The notes under the pieces are model-generated. The model was not told where the DNA came from. It ran no database searches and saw only the letters and a list, made by a program, of their open reading frames with translations. A stretch of DNA of 64,000 nt from Lachnospiraceae bacterium (lineage in GTDB: Bacteria; Bacillota; Clostridia; Lachnospirales; Lachnospiraceae). This document shows, piece by piece, positions 41,890 through 50,165 of this stretch; position 1 is the first letter of the stretch, and every line of letters starts with the position of its first letter. The translations under genes and the position numbers were made by a program. Location of the stretch: the NCBI GenBank assembly GCA_022781925.1, contig JALESO010000043.1, forward strand, positions 92,800-156,799, written 5' to 3'.

Positions 41890-41932
41890 TTTCTGGTTGT
41901 GGAATCATATTACATGATTTTACAGCCGGAAA
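41890..41932. other. 19-bp G-U-rich stem-loop downstream of rplT
   Basis: TTTCTGGTTGTGGAATCAT (41890-41908) and ATGATTTTACAGCCGGAAA (41914-41932) pair fully if four G-U wobbles are allowed, with a 5-nt loop and no T-run. It may protect the mRNA 3' end or act as a weak terminator. The remaining gap to 42,016 shows nothing else. Confidence 0.5.
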
Positions 41933-42016
41933 TAGAATGAATCCGTATGATTTATAGGTATAATTGTGTATATTTGACAGAATTATATAAAAAATCAAGA
42001 AAAATTGAAAAAAGTG

Positions 42017-42045
42017 TTGACAGCAAACAATAGTTTCTGTATAAT
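42017..42045 (+). promoter_or_regulatory. Consensus promoter of the tRNA-Glu array
   Basis: Perfect TTGACA (42017-42022), 17-nt spacer and perfect TATAAT (42040-42045) end 12 nt before the first tRNA. This is the strongest promoter in the window, as expected for stable RNA. Confidence 0.92.
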
Positions 42046-42057
42046 ACCGATTGTTGT

Positions 42058-42129
42058 GGTTCGTTGGTCAAGCGGTTAAGACGTCGCCCTCTCACGGCGA
42101 AAACAGGGGTTCGATTCCCCTACGAACTG
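42058..42129 (+). tRNA. tRNA-Glu (CUC), copy 1
   Basis: This 72-nt cloverleaf has acceptor GGTTCGT/ACGAACT (first pair G-U) and anticodon stem TCGCC/GGCGA around the loop CTCTCAC, giving anticodon CUC. The T arm is AGGGG-TTCGATT-CCCCT and the discriminator is G. The 3' CCA is not encoded. Confidence 0.95.
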
Positions 42130-42159
42130 TTTGAGATTTCCAAAAAGTAAATAAGATGT

Positions 42160-42231
42160 GGTTCGTTGTTCAAGCGGTTAAGACGTCGCCCTCTCACGGC
42201 GAAAACAGGGGTTCGATTCCCCTACGAACTG
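42160..42231 (+). tRNA. tRNA-Glu (CUC), copy 2 with a D-stem change
   Basis: This copy is identical to the other three except for G-to-T at position 10, which breaks the conserved G10-C25 pair of the D stem. Anticodon CUC is intact. The tRNA may be less stable or less efficient. Confidence 0.9.
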
Positions 42232-42260
42232 TTTAGATTTTTCAAAAAGTAAATAGATGT

Positions 42261-42332
42261 GGTTCGTTGGTCAAGCGGTTAAGACGTCGCCCTCTCACGG
42301 CGAAAACAGGGGTTCGATTCCCCTACGAACTG
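42261..42332 (+). tRNA. tRNA-Glu (CUC), copy 3
   Basis: This copy has the same 72 nt as copy 1. The spacer to copy 2 (29 nt) is almost the same as the other spacers, pointing to tandem duplication of a unit of about 101 bp. Confidence 0.95.
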
Positions 42333-42362
42333 TTTAGATTTTTCAAAAAGTAAATAAGATAT

Positions 42363-42434
42363 GGTTCGTTGGTCAAGCGGTTAAGACGTCGCCCTCTCAC
42401 GGCGAAAACAGGGGTTCGATTCCCCTACGAACTG
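42363..42434 (+). tRNA. tRNA-Glu (CUC), copy 4
   Basis: This is the last copy of the array, identical to copies 1 and 3. The strong terminator at 42468-42506 follows after 33 nt. Confidence 0.95.
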
Positions 42435-42467
42435 CTCTGTTTTTTATAAAACAGCCCAACCCGAAAG

Positions 42468-42506
42468 ATACTGCAGGTAACAGATGTTGCTTGCAGTATT
42501 TTTTTA
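42468..42506 (+). terminator. Terminator of the tRNA array
   Basis: ATACTGCAGGTAACA (42468-42482) and TGTTGCTTGCAGTAT (42485-42499) form a near-continuous stem with wobble pairs, ending in T8. Between here and 42,654 I see no gene. Confidence 0.88.
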
Positions 42507-42654
42507 GTTATAAATAAAAAATCTGGTTTGAGTGTATTATTCAATTGGTATTGTGAGAGGAGCATAAATTTGTTATAAAGGGATTGAGCGTTGACGAATT
42601 TTTGACATTTATAGATTATACTAATTCAGATAAGAAACGATGGGAGGAGCTTCA

Positions 42655-43338
42655 ATGGTTTATAAAATATTGATCGTGGATGATGAAAAAATGATGACAG
42701 AACTGCTTTCGGACCATTTACGGGATTGCGGTTATGAGGCAATCACAGCGAATAGCAGCAGAGATGCAATAGAATTACTACAAAAGAATCCGGATTTAAT
42801 CATTTTGGATATTAATATGCCGGACATGGACGGTCTGGAGTTGTGCCGAACTATTCGAAATCATGTGGATTGTCCGATCCTTTTTGTTACAGCGCGGATT
42901 ACTGAACAGGATAAAATAAACGGATTGCAATATGGCGGGGATGATTATATTACGAAACCCTTTAGCTTAAATGAACTGACGGCGCGCATTGCGGCTCACT
43001 TGCGGCGTGATGAGCGGAATAAACATAAGTCCAACATGGCAGTGTTAACATCCAACGAGTTAATCGTTAATTTAACGGAGCAATCCGTGTATTATCACGA
43101 CAAACAGATTCCATTTTCCAGACGTGAATTTGACCTGATTGAGTTCCTGATCACAAATGCTAATCAGGTGTTTGACAGAGAGCGCATTTATGAAGCGGTA
43201 TGGGGATATGATGCAGAGGGAGACTGCAATGTAGTGAAGGAACATGTGCGGAAAATACGTGCAAAACTGAATGAAGTAACCGGGCAGGATTACATAGAGA
43301 CAATCTGGGGAGTGGGCTACAAATGGAAACGTCAATAA
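42655..43338 (+). CDS. OmpR-family response regulator
   Basis: This 227-residue protein has a receiver domain (residues 1-115) with the phosphoacceptor D52 in LIILDINMPDMDG, the acidic pair near D9-D10 and the switch residue in FVTARITEQDK. A winged-helix DNA-binding domain (about 125-227) has FSRREFDLIEFL and VVKEHVRKIRAKL. ATG 42655 follows GGGAGG (42642-42647) with a 7-nt spacer. It overlaps the sensor kinase gene by 16 nt. It probably controls the downstream lipoprotein/ABC unit, the usual logic for such neighbours. Confidence 0.93.
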   Translation: MVYKILIVDDEKMMTELLSDHLRDCGYEAITANSSRDAIELLQKNPDLIILDINMPDMDGLELCRTIRNHVDCPILFVTARITEQDKINGLQYGGDDYITKPFSLNELTARIAAHLRRDERNKHKSNMAVLTSNELIVNLTEQSVYYHDKQIPFSRREFDLIEFLITNANQVFDRERIYEAVWGYDAEGDCNVVKEHVRKIRAKLNEVTGQDYIETIWGVGYKWKRQ

Positions 43339-44618
43339 AGAAAATCAAAAATTTACCCTTACGGAAATATCTGGTCTTTAGCGTATTGATCACGCTTGCA
43401 ATTATTGTATTGTTGTCAGCCGCGACTATTTTTGGATGTATGACTTTTCGAAAATATTTGCTGCCGGAGTCGAACAATGTGTTTTTGACGGTGGATGAAA
43501 CCTATGTGGATGGAACAAATGTATCTTATTCTATGCGGGTCACAGTTGGCGAAGAAGGCGCAGAGCTTCCGGTTCTAATGTCAGAAGATGGAACGGCAGC
43601 GGCATCAAAGCAAACAAAGTATACAATCCAACGAATTGAGAACAGCGTGGATTCTTTAACACCAAAAAGGAAACTGGCGTATCATTTTTGTGGGGCGGCT
43701 ATGATCGTGTTTCCGTTTTTGTATTCAATGGTTGGCATTTTGCTGTGTGGATTCCATTTTTATAGGAAGAAACTTTCTGTGCCGCTGAATTTATTGTCTG
43801 ATGCTACAAAGCAGATTTCCAACCGGGATCTGGATTTTCATTTACAGTATGAAAATGAGGATGAAATGGGAAGGCTGTGTGGTTCTTTTGAACAAATGCG
43901 CCAGACGCTGCATGAAAATTATCGGGAAATGTGGAATCTGCTTGAGGAACGAAGAATGTTACAGGCATCGATCGCGCATGATCTGAGAAATCCCATTGCG
44001 GTGATCGAAGGTTATACGGAATATCTACAGATGAATCTTGCCAAAGGAAATCTGAGTCATCAGAGGATTTTGAAAATGGCAGAGAACTTAAATCTGGCTG
44101 CCCGACGGCTGGAGCATTATACAGAGTCAGTTCGTACGCTGAACCAGATGGAGGACATGGAAGTCAATCGACAGAAGGTGAAAGCGTCGGATTTTGTTTC
44201 TGATATGGAAGATGATCTGAAGATCATGGCACAGAAGTGTAAGATTCGCCTTACGATGGATATCGTGCTGGAAAATACAGAAATCTGGGTGGATCCATCT
44301 ATTTTGTATCGTGTGTTGGAAAATGTTTTCGGCAATGCGCTTCGCTATGCAAAAGAACGTGTACGGATAGAGGTGTCGTTAGAGAATCAATTATTGTCAT
44401 TTATGATTATTGATGACGGAAATGGATTTTCGGAGGAAGTGCTGACAAGGCAGAAAAAACTGCTTCTTGCAAAACCTTCGGAGGATGGACATCTGGGAAT
44501 GGGACTGGCAATCAGCAGAATTCTGTGTAAAAAGCACGGTGGCCGTCTGGAAATAAGGAATGATGCGGGACATCATGCGGTCGTGAACGTAACATTTTCG
44601 GTAAACGATACTTTATAA
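43323..44618 (+). CDS. Membrane sensor histidine kinase
   Basis: This 431-residue kinase has membrane helices at about residues 15-40 and 125-148, enclosing an extracellular sensor loop of about 85 residues. A HAMP-like segment follows (LSVPLNLLSDATKQIS). The H-box H219 is in IAHDLRNPIAVIEGYTEYL. The C-terminal ATPase has the N-box LENVFGNALRYAKE, G1 DDGNGFSEE and G2 GHLGMGLAISRIL. The extracellular domain shows no family I recognise. It pairs with the overlapping response regulator. Confidence 0.92.
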   Translation: METSIKKIKNLPLRKYLVFSVLITLAIIVLLSAATIFGCMTFRKYLLPESNNVFLTVDETYVDGTNVSYSMRVTVGEEGAELPVLMSEDGTAAASKQTKYTIQRIENSVDSLTPKRKLAYHFCGAAMIVFPFLYSMVGILLCGFHFYRKKLSVPLNLLSDATKQISNRDLDFHLQYENEDEMGRLCGSFEQMRQTLHENYREMWNLLEERRMLQASIAHDLRNPIAVIEGYTEYLQMNLAKGNLSHQRILKMAENLNLAARRLEHYTESVRTLNQMEDMEVNRQKVKASDFVSDMEDDLKIMAQKCKIRLTMDIVLENTEIWVDPSILYRVLENVFGNALRYAKERVRIEVSLENQLLSFMIIDDGNGFSEEVLTRQKKLLLAKPSEDGHLGMGLAISRILCKKHGGRLEIRNDAGHHAVVNVTFSVNDTL

Positions 44619-44665
44619 AGTAGACACAATGAGAAGAAGGATTCTATAAAAATGAGCATAAGAAG

Positions 44666-44693
44666 TTTGACCGATTTTTGACTTTTGTATGAT
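44666..44693 (+). promoter_or_regulatory. Candidate promoter for the lipoprotein-ABC unit
   Basis: TTTGAC (44666-44671), a 16-nt spacer and TATGAT (44688-44693) are present; read as TTGACC the spacer is 15. Transcription would start near 44700, at the 5' edge of the SD-sequestering hairpin. Confidence 0.55.
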
Positions 44694-44698
44694 AAGGT

Positions 44699-44733
44699 CT
44701 CCTTGTAAGCTGTAAGGCAATAAATGCAAGGAG
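44699..44733 (+). promoter_or_regulatory. Hairpin that pairs with the Shine-Dalgarno of the lipoprotein gene
   Basis: CTCCTTG (44699-44705) is complementary to CAAGGAG (44727-44733), which contains the RBS AAGGAGG (44728-44734). A T7 run follows (44736-44743). The fold could hide the RBS or act as an attenuator. Confidence 0.5.
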
Positions 44734-44744
44734 GTCTTTTTTTG

Positions 44745-46193
44745 ATGAAAAAAATATTTGCGGTGCTGATGTCACTTGTTTTGGGTGGTTCACTGTGTGC
44801 CTGTGGAAATGGTGTTCAAACACTGGGAGAAAATACAGGAAAAGAAAGTAGTGGCAGTTTTGCATCGGAAGAACAGGCAGTGGCTGGAGGAACAATGAAA
44901 AAGAAGTCGACCCAAGAACAATCATCAAAAAGGAAGTCCGTAGAAGGGCTGACACTTTTAAATGATTCGGATCATCTGGCAAACTGCTACACGAAGGATG
45001 GCTATTATTATCTGACGGAGGATGCCACAGAACTGGAAGATGGTACGTGGGGTACGCACCTGATGTATATGGATTTTGCAACCAAACAGGAGGTGTATTT
45101 GTGCAGTAATGCGGGATGTAAGCACAATAAGGCGGATTGTCCGTCGGTGTTTCTGATGGATGAATTTCCACTTTATGCAAGTGGTATTTTTGTTTATGGG
45201 GATAAATTGTATGTGCTGAGCAAGGAAAGTGATAACGAAGGTTCCGTGACGCAGGATTTGGTGGTTAGTTCCGATGATGCCGCAGTTGAGACGGAAGCTG
45301 CAAAGGCAGTGTTGTATGAAATGAATCTTGACGGCACTAATCGGCAGAAGGTGTTTACGTTTGATGCCGGGCTGACCGTGGAAGATGTTGTGCTTGGAGA
45401 TGAGTCCGGACTTTATTTTGTGACGAAAAAGTTATCCAATACAATGGGAGAAGGGAACAACAGTGTCACAACGTCAACTGACAGAAAACTTGTGTTTTGG
45501 AACAAAAGTACACAAAAAGCGGAGGATATCTGTTCGTTGTATTTTGAGGATGGTATCATCTGGAAAATTATTGGCTGCATGGATCATGCCTTGGTGTTAT
45601 CTGGAACAGATTATGGAAAGGCGCTTACAACGGACGATTACACAAAAAGTGATGATGACTGGAACAATATGTATAAAAATTCCAGTGATGTAGTTGCAAC
45701 TTTGGATTTGAATACAAAAACGCTGGATGAGAAATATCGGATGGATAATGTGACGTTACATAGCATTGCGGTTATGGATGGAAATCTTTACGTGTCAAAT
45801 TCTGATACGGGTGAGATAAAAGCGGTTGATCTGGAAACAAAGGAAGAAAAACTGTTATGTACGCTTGCGCAAAATTACATCATGAATACGTTTGCTCATG
45901 TTTTGTACTGTGACACCTGGAAGGATGAAAATGACCATACTTATTATTTTGTAAACACAGATACCGGCGAAGTGCAGCATTCTTCTCTTGTAAATCAGGC
46001 GCTTGGCTGGGATCTGGAGTTTAAGGCTGAGGTGGGTTCGCAGATTTTAGTGATTTATGATTATGAATATACGTCACTTGGTGATGACTCTTATGATATT
46101 ACACAATACAAATACGCGTTGATTGACAAGGACGATTTGTATGCGGGAAATGCGAAATATGAGCCGATTCAGATGGTTGGAAAGGGGCGCTAG
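44745..46193 (+). CDS. Lipoprotein of unknown function with Cys/His motif
   Basis: This 482-residue protein has a lipoprotein signal peptide (MKKIFAVLMSLVLGGSLCAC, lipobox LCAC with the modified Cys at residue 20). A Ser/Lys/Gln-rich linker follows. The body has repeated YYL/YV and DGT/DLETK elements, typical of beta-propeller-like surface lipoproteins of Lachnospiraceae. A CSNAGCKHNKADCPS motif (about residues 116-130) is characteristic of that group. Start ATG 44745 is set by AAGGAGG at 44728-44734. It is between a two-component system and an ABC exporter, so it may sense or capture the same ligand. I do not recognise a defined function. Confidence 0.75.
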   Translation: MKKIFAVLMSLVLGGSLCACGNGVQTLGENTGKESSGSFASEEQAVAGGTMKKKSTQEQSSKRKSVEGLTLLNDSDHLANCYTKDGYYYLTEDATELEDGTWGTHLMYMDFATKQEVYLCSNAGCKHNKADCPSVFLMDEFPLYASGIFVYGDKLYVLSKESDNEGSVTQDLVVSSDDAAVETEAAKAVLYEMNLDGTNRQKVFTFDAGLTVEDVVLGDESGLYFVTKKLSNTMGEGNNSVTTSTDRKLVFWNKSTQKAEDICSLYFEDGIIWKIIGCMDHALVLSGTDYGKALTTDDYTKSDDDWNNMYKNSSDVVATLDLNTKTLDEKYRMDNVTLHSIAVMDGNLYVSNSDTGEIKAVDLETKEEKLLCTLAQNYIMNTFAHVLYCDTWKDENDHTYYFVNTDTGEVQHSSLVNQALGWDLEFKAEVGSQILVIYDYEYTSLGDDSYDITQYKYALIDKDDLYAGNAKYEPIQMVGKGR

Positions 46194-46195
46194 GT

Positions 46196-46927
46196 ATGCT
46201 TTGTCTTATTAATATAACAAAAAGATACAAAGAGAAGCTGGCATTGGATAAGGTGTCTCTGGAATTGAAGCCGGGGATTTATGGGCTGCTTGGCCCAAAT
46301 GGAGCAGGAAAATCTACGTTGATGAATATTGTTACGGGAAATCTGAAACCGGATGGCGGGCAGGTGCTTTGGGATGGAAAAGATATCAAAACGCTTGGTG
46401 CAAAGTATCGCAGTATCATCGGTTACGCACCGCAGCAGCAGGGACTATACGATACTTTCACCGGAAAACGGTTTTTGGCTTATATGGCGACATTAAAGGG
46501 CATTTCAAAAAAGGAAATGTCCGAAGAGATTGCAAGAGTATTGTTCTATGTGAATATGACAGAAGCAGCAAATCGTCCGATTGGTACTTATTCCGGTGGC
46601 ATGAAACAGCGTATTTTGATCGCGCAGGCGATTTTAGGTGATCCGAAGCTTATTGTACTGGATGAACCAACGGCAGGGCTTGATCCGAAGGAGCGGGTGC
46701 GGATCAGAGAACGGATCGCAGAATTGGCTGGTGATAAGGTGATTTTGGTATCCACACATGTTGTTTCTGATATAGAGCCAATCGCAAAGGAAATCATATT
46801 GATAAAATCCGGAAAAATCATAGATCAGGATACGGTGGAGCATCTTTGCGGCAAATATGGCAGGGTAAATGGTCTGGAAGAACTGTATATGCGAATCTTT
46901 GAGGAGGATGCCCCATGTGCAGACTGA
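46196..46927 (+). CDS. ABC transporter ATP-binding protein
   Basis: This 243-residue nucleotide-binding domain has Walker A GPNGAGKST (about 35-43), a Q-loop near GYAPQQQGLY, signature YSGGMKQR and Walker B LIVLDEPTAGLDPKE, with the switch His in STHVVSD. It belongs to the ABC-2 export type that pairs with multi-helix permeases. It starts 2 nt after the lipoprotein stop and overlaps the permease gene by 13 nt, so the three are one unit. Confidence 0.94.
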   Translation: MLCLINITKRYKEKLALDKVSLELKPGIYGLLGPNGAGKSTLMNIVTGNLKPDGGQVLWDGKDIKTLGAKYRSIIGYAPQQQGLYDTFTGKRFLAYMATLKGISKKEMSEEIARVLFYVNMTEAANRPIGTYSGGMKQRILIAQAILGDPKLIVLDEPTAGLDPKERVRIRERIAELAGDKVILVSTHVVSDIEPIAKEIILIKSGKIIDQDTVEHLCGKYGRVNGLEELYMRIFEEDAPCAD

Positions 46928-49194
46928 TCTATTATGAACTTGCAAAAATATGGCGCAAGCGAAGTTTTGTATTGTCCGTTTGTGTGTTGCTGATTTTGAA
47001 CTTATTTCTTTTGTGGTATGTCAATTGTTCAAATAGTGAAAAGGTGCCGCTTTCTGCTTATAAGGCTTTTCAAAATGAAATAGCGGAAATGACAGAAGCT
47101 GATAAGGAAGATTATATTTCAAATCTGAAAGAAATGATGGATGGTGTCTGCTTAGTGCAGGATGTCTTGGATATGCAGAAAATGCAGGGGGAGAGAGGAA
47201 AGACGTTAGCCGAACAGGAGATGACTGCGAATCCGGGAGCTTTTGAAAAATATTATAAAACATATCAAGAGGGCAGTTATTTACATTTTACCGATTCTAT
47301 CTGGCAGGAAAAGAATTTTATTGATGAACTTTATGACGAACAGCAGAAAGTGGCGGGTTATGATGAATATTTGCAGTCTGTGCAGGGAAACAAAGTAAAT
47401 TTGAGTGATATTTCGATTTTTGGCAATCAGAATGAACATAGTTTTGCCACAAGAAATATTGAAAAAAGTGCAGAGGATTATGTGGCATTGTCGGATCAAA
47501 ATATTCGATGGATGCCGTCAAAAGCACTCTCGGTTTCTATGGAAAGTATATGGACGGATCTGTTTCTGATTCTGTCGGTATTTTTGTTTGCCGGGAATTT
47601 GATTTTTGAAGAAAAAGAGAAAAAGCTTTTTTATATTACACGAAGTACGAAAAGGGGACAGTTTCAGAGTATTTGTGCCAAGCTGGCAGCGCTGTTCGTT
47701 CATTGTGTGGCAATCGCTGTGCTGCTTTATGGCTGCAATTTGATTTTTGCGGAAGTTACGATTGGATTTGGAGATGTGACAGCTAGTATTCAATCGATAG
47801 CTGCTTATATGGAAAGCAATCTGAATATCAGTATTTTAGGGTATATTATAGGTTCAGTTTTGACGAAAAGCGTGGTGATTTTTGGCACAGGAGCAATTCT
47901 TACGGCACTTTGTATTTGGACGGATCGAATGTTTTTCCCTTATCTGGCAGGGATGCTGCTCTATGGTGGCAGTTACTTATTGTATCTGCTGATTCCGACA
48001 GTTGGAAAAGGTTCGCTGTTTAAATATATCAATCTGATCGGGTTTATGAAAACAGAAAATCTGTATGGAAGCTATTTGAATTTCGATATGGGAGGGCATC
48101 CAATTTCGCGATTACTGGTTTCGTGGAGCATTATAATACTGCTTGTTGCGCTTGGAATTGCTGCTTCGATTTTACTTTTTCTGCATGGAACAAATTTTGA
48201 GTTGAGCAAGAAGCAGTCAAAACATCAAAGGCAGTTTCGCCCGCATGCCTCATTGCTACGTTATGAAAGTTATAAAATAATGATTATGAATCGGGCACTT
48301 GTGATCCTTTTGTTATTTAGTTTTGTGATCGGTGGTCGCATTTTGAATCAGAAATACAATCCTTCGGTACAGGAGCAGTATTATCAGAATCTGATGATGC
48401 AGTTGGAAGGGGAACTGACGGAGCAGAAAGAGGCACTGATTTTATCGGAACAGGAGCGGTATACGCAGGCTTTTTCTGAAATTGAGAAAATTGATGGGAT
48501 GGTTTCGGATGGGGAAATTGATGAAAGCACGGGAGAGCAGTTGAAGGCAGACTGGTATGGGATAACATTTTTCTATCCTTCTTTTCAGCGGGTGATGCAG
48601 CAGTATGAGAACATACAGGAAGACGGTGGTAAGTTTATCTATGACACAGGTTATCTGTATTTCTTTGGAAGAATGAACGATGATTATCTGATTGATCTGT
48701 TGCTGTTTTCGTTATGTATGGTAATCGCATTTGGAAATGTGATGGCGATGGAATTTCAGAGCGGTTCATGGTATTTGCTGGGTGCAACAAAACAGGGAAG
48801 AAAGAAAATCATTGCCAGAAAAGTGATGGTCTGCATGATGGCGTCAATGGTTATTTCAGTGATTCCGATGATATGTCGGTTTGTGAATATCTCGTCAGTT
48901 TATCCGCTGCATGAATTGACGGCAGCGATTACGGATATACCTTGTTATCAGGAGTTCCCGTTGGCGATGCCAGTATGGCTTTTCATATTGTTATTGTTTT
49001 TTGCACAAATGGCATCGCTGATCGCAGTTGTAATCGTGGTTCTTTTGATTTCGTATTGGAGAAAAAACTATATTCAGACGGTTTTCTTTGCAATACTGGT
49101 TTTGGTTGTGCCGCTTGTTTTGAAACTACTTGGATTTGAGTTTGCGGGATGGTTTTCGGTTTATCCGCTATATTCTTGGACGACTCTTAAATGA
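46915..49194 (+). CDS. ABC-2 type permease, tandem two-module fusion
   Basis: This 759-residue membrane protein is much longer than a usual ABC-2 permease (about 250-400). Residues 1-415 have an N-terminal helix, a large hydrophilic domain (about 45-200), then five or six helices. From about residue 445 the pattern repeats with LLRYESYKIMIMNRALVILL, matching LIYYELAKIWRKRSFVLSV at the start. A second ectodomain follows (about 475-595), then six more helices. Two permease modules thus seem fused in one chain, which would supply both halves to the ABC dimer. The substrate is unknown; peptide or envelope-stress export is plausible. No terminator with a T-run follows. Confidence 0.82.
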   Translation: MCRLIYYELAKIWRKRSFVLSVCVLLILNLFLLWYVNCSNSEKVPLSAYKAFQNEIAEMTEADKEDYISNLKEMMDGVCLVQDVLDMQKMQGERGKTLAEQEMTANPGAFEKYYKTYQEGSYLHFTDSIWQEKNFIDELYDEQQKVAGYDEYLQSVQGNKVNLSDISIFGNQNEHSFATRNIEKSAEDYVALSDQNIRWMPSKALSVSMESIWTDLFLILSVFLFAGNLIFEEKEKKLFYITRSTKRGQFQSICAKLAALFVHCVAIAVLLYGCNLIFAEVTIGFGDVTASIQSIAAYMESNLNISILGYIIGSVLTKSVVIFGTGAILTALCIWTDRMFFPYLAGMLLYGGSYLLYLLIPTVGKGSLFKYINLIGFMKTENLYGSYLNFDMGGHPISRLLVSWSIIILLVALGIAASILLFLHGTNFELSKKQSKHQRQFRPHASLLRYESYKIMIMNRALVILLLFSFVIGGRILNQKYNPSVQEQYYQNLMMQLEGELTEQKEALILSEQERYTQAFSEIEKIDGMVSDGEIDESTGEQLKADWYGITFFYPSFQRVMQQYENIQEDGGKFIYDTGYLYFFGRMNDDYLIDLLLFSLCMVIAFGNVMAMEFQSGSWYLLGATKQGRKKIIARKVMVCMMASMVISVIPMICRFVNISSVYPLHELTAAITDIPCYQEFPLAMPVWLFILLLFFAQMASLIAVVIVVLLISYWRKNYIQTVFFAILVLVVPLVLKLLGFEFAGWFSVYPLYSWTTLK

Positions 49195-49243
49195 TCATTT
49201 CCATCATGCGTGAGCAAACTCATTAGTTCATATGGAAATGATC
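49193..49243. other. 12-bp inverted repeat at the permease stop codon
   Basis: GATCATTTCCAT (49193-49204) and ATGGAAATGATC (49232-49243) are perfect complements; inside, TGAG-CAAA-CTCA can form a second hairpin. The repeat starts within the permease stop codon (TGA 49192-49194). No T-run follows, so it may be a stability element or a poor terminator. Confidence 0.5.
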
Positions 49244-49315
49244 TGCACCATTGTTTGATGATGGAAGAAATAATTCTTCTGTCAAATGATGTAAAATAGA
49301 TTTTGCAATGTTTTA

Positions 49316-49344
49316 TTTACATTCCCAACGCAATATTGTAATAT
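49316..49344 (+). promoter_or_regulatory. Promoter of the fic gene
   Basis: TTTACA (49316-49321), 17-nt spacer and TAATAT (49339-49344) lie 20 nt before ATG 49365. Confidence 0.6.
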
Positions 49345-49364
49345 CGTATCAGGGAGGATTCTGC

Positions 49365-50106
49365 ATGAATACAATATCTTTTATACAATATCTGATTGAG
49401 CGGTTTCGAATTGAGCAGAAGAAACGTGATCGTTCTGGAATTTATGGTTTTACACAGCGCCTTATGGCCTATAACTCTAATAAATAAAATTGAAGGAAGT
49501 ACATTGACAGAGGAACAGACGGCTTCCCTTTTTGATACTGGTACGTTGCCAAAATCGGATGATTATTATCGTGCCAAAGATGTAGAAGAAATGAATGGAC
49601 ACTTTCTGATGTTTTATAAAATGTTGGATACGCTGGATTCCAAACTGTCGCAGGATCTGATCAAACAATTTCATTTCGAACTAAAAAGCGGGGTTTTTGA
49701 AGATCGCGCAAATGGATATGCCATTGGTGAATACAAAAAACGTGCAAATATTATCGGAATGCAAAAAACGGCACTTCCAAGTCAGGTGCCAGAAGAAATG
49801 GATCAATTATTTACCTGGTATGAAAGTCAGGCTGTTTCGTTGGAAACACTGGCAGAATTCCATGCACGTTACGAAAGTATTCACCCGTTTCAGGATGGAA
49901 ATGGAAGAACCGGACGTATGATTCTATTTCGTGAGTGCTTGTGCAATGGTATTGCTCCGTTTATTATTCAGGATGCAAATCGTCCAGAATATCTGGAAGC
50001 ATTAAAGGCATATCATAATACAGGTTCTGTTGCGGAACTTGTAGCTTTATTCAAAAAAGAACAAAAATATTACTGGAATGAATGTCAATACTTTTTGACG
50101 GAATAA
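49365..50106 (+). pseudogene. Fic-family AMP-transferase gene, frameshifted by a 4-bp duplication
   Basis: ATG 49365, with AGGGAGG 7 nt upstream (49351-49357), opens a frame reading GIYGFTQRLMAYNSNK and stopping at 49485-49487. The next frame continues directly with KIEGSTLTEEQTASLFDTG and ends at 50106. Removing one copy of the TAAA repeat at 49481-49488 joins them into an uninterrupted 245-residue Fic protein with YNSNKIEGSTLT at the seam. The catalytic HPFQDGNGRTGR motif (about residue 170 of the restored protein) is intact. Fic proteins transfer AMP or other groups to target hydroxyls. No antitoxin gene is adjacent. It may be a recent pseudogene, a phase variant or an assembly error. The 3' part alone can be read from ATG 49396 but would lack the natural N-terminus. 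Confidence 0.8.
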
Positions 50107-50157
50107 ACAAGATCACCTGCGTCTGTAAGTTTCGGGACGCAGGTGATTTTGTTTATT
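50102..50157. terminator. Bidirectional terminator between fic and cotJC
   Basis: AATAAACAAGATCACCTGCG (start of the arm at 50102, arm to 50123) pairs with the arm 50136-50157 over 22 bp with one wobble, leaving a 12-nt loop. A and T tracts flank both sides, which suits the convergent genes. Confidence 0.88.
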
Positions 50158-50165
50158 CTGTTGTT

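Noticed and set aside
42058..42434. Regularly spaced repeats of about 72 bp with 29-30 bp spacers, CRISPR-like in spacing
   Set aside because: Each repeat folds as a tRNA-Glu cloverleaf and the spacers are nearly identical to each other, unlike CRISPR spacers. No cas genes are near.
49396..50106. A shorter Fic protein starting at ATG 49396
   Set aside because: It has no RBS at a proper distance, and its first 32 residues do not fit the family, whereas the other frame gives the expected N-terminus with a good RBS.
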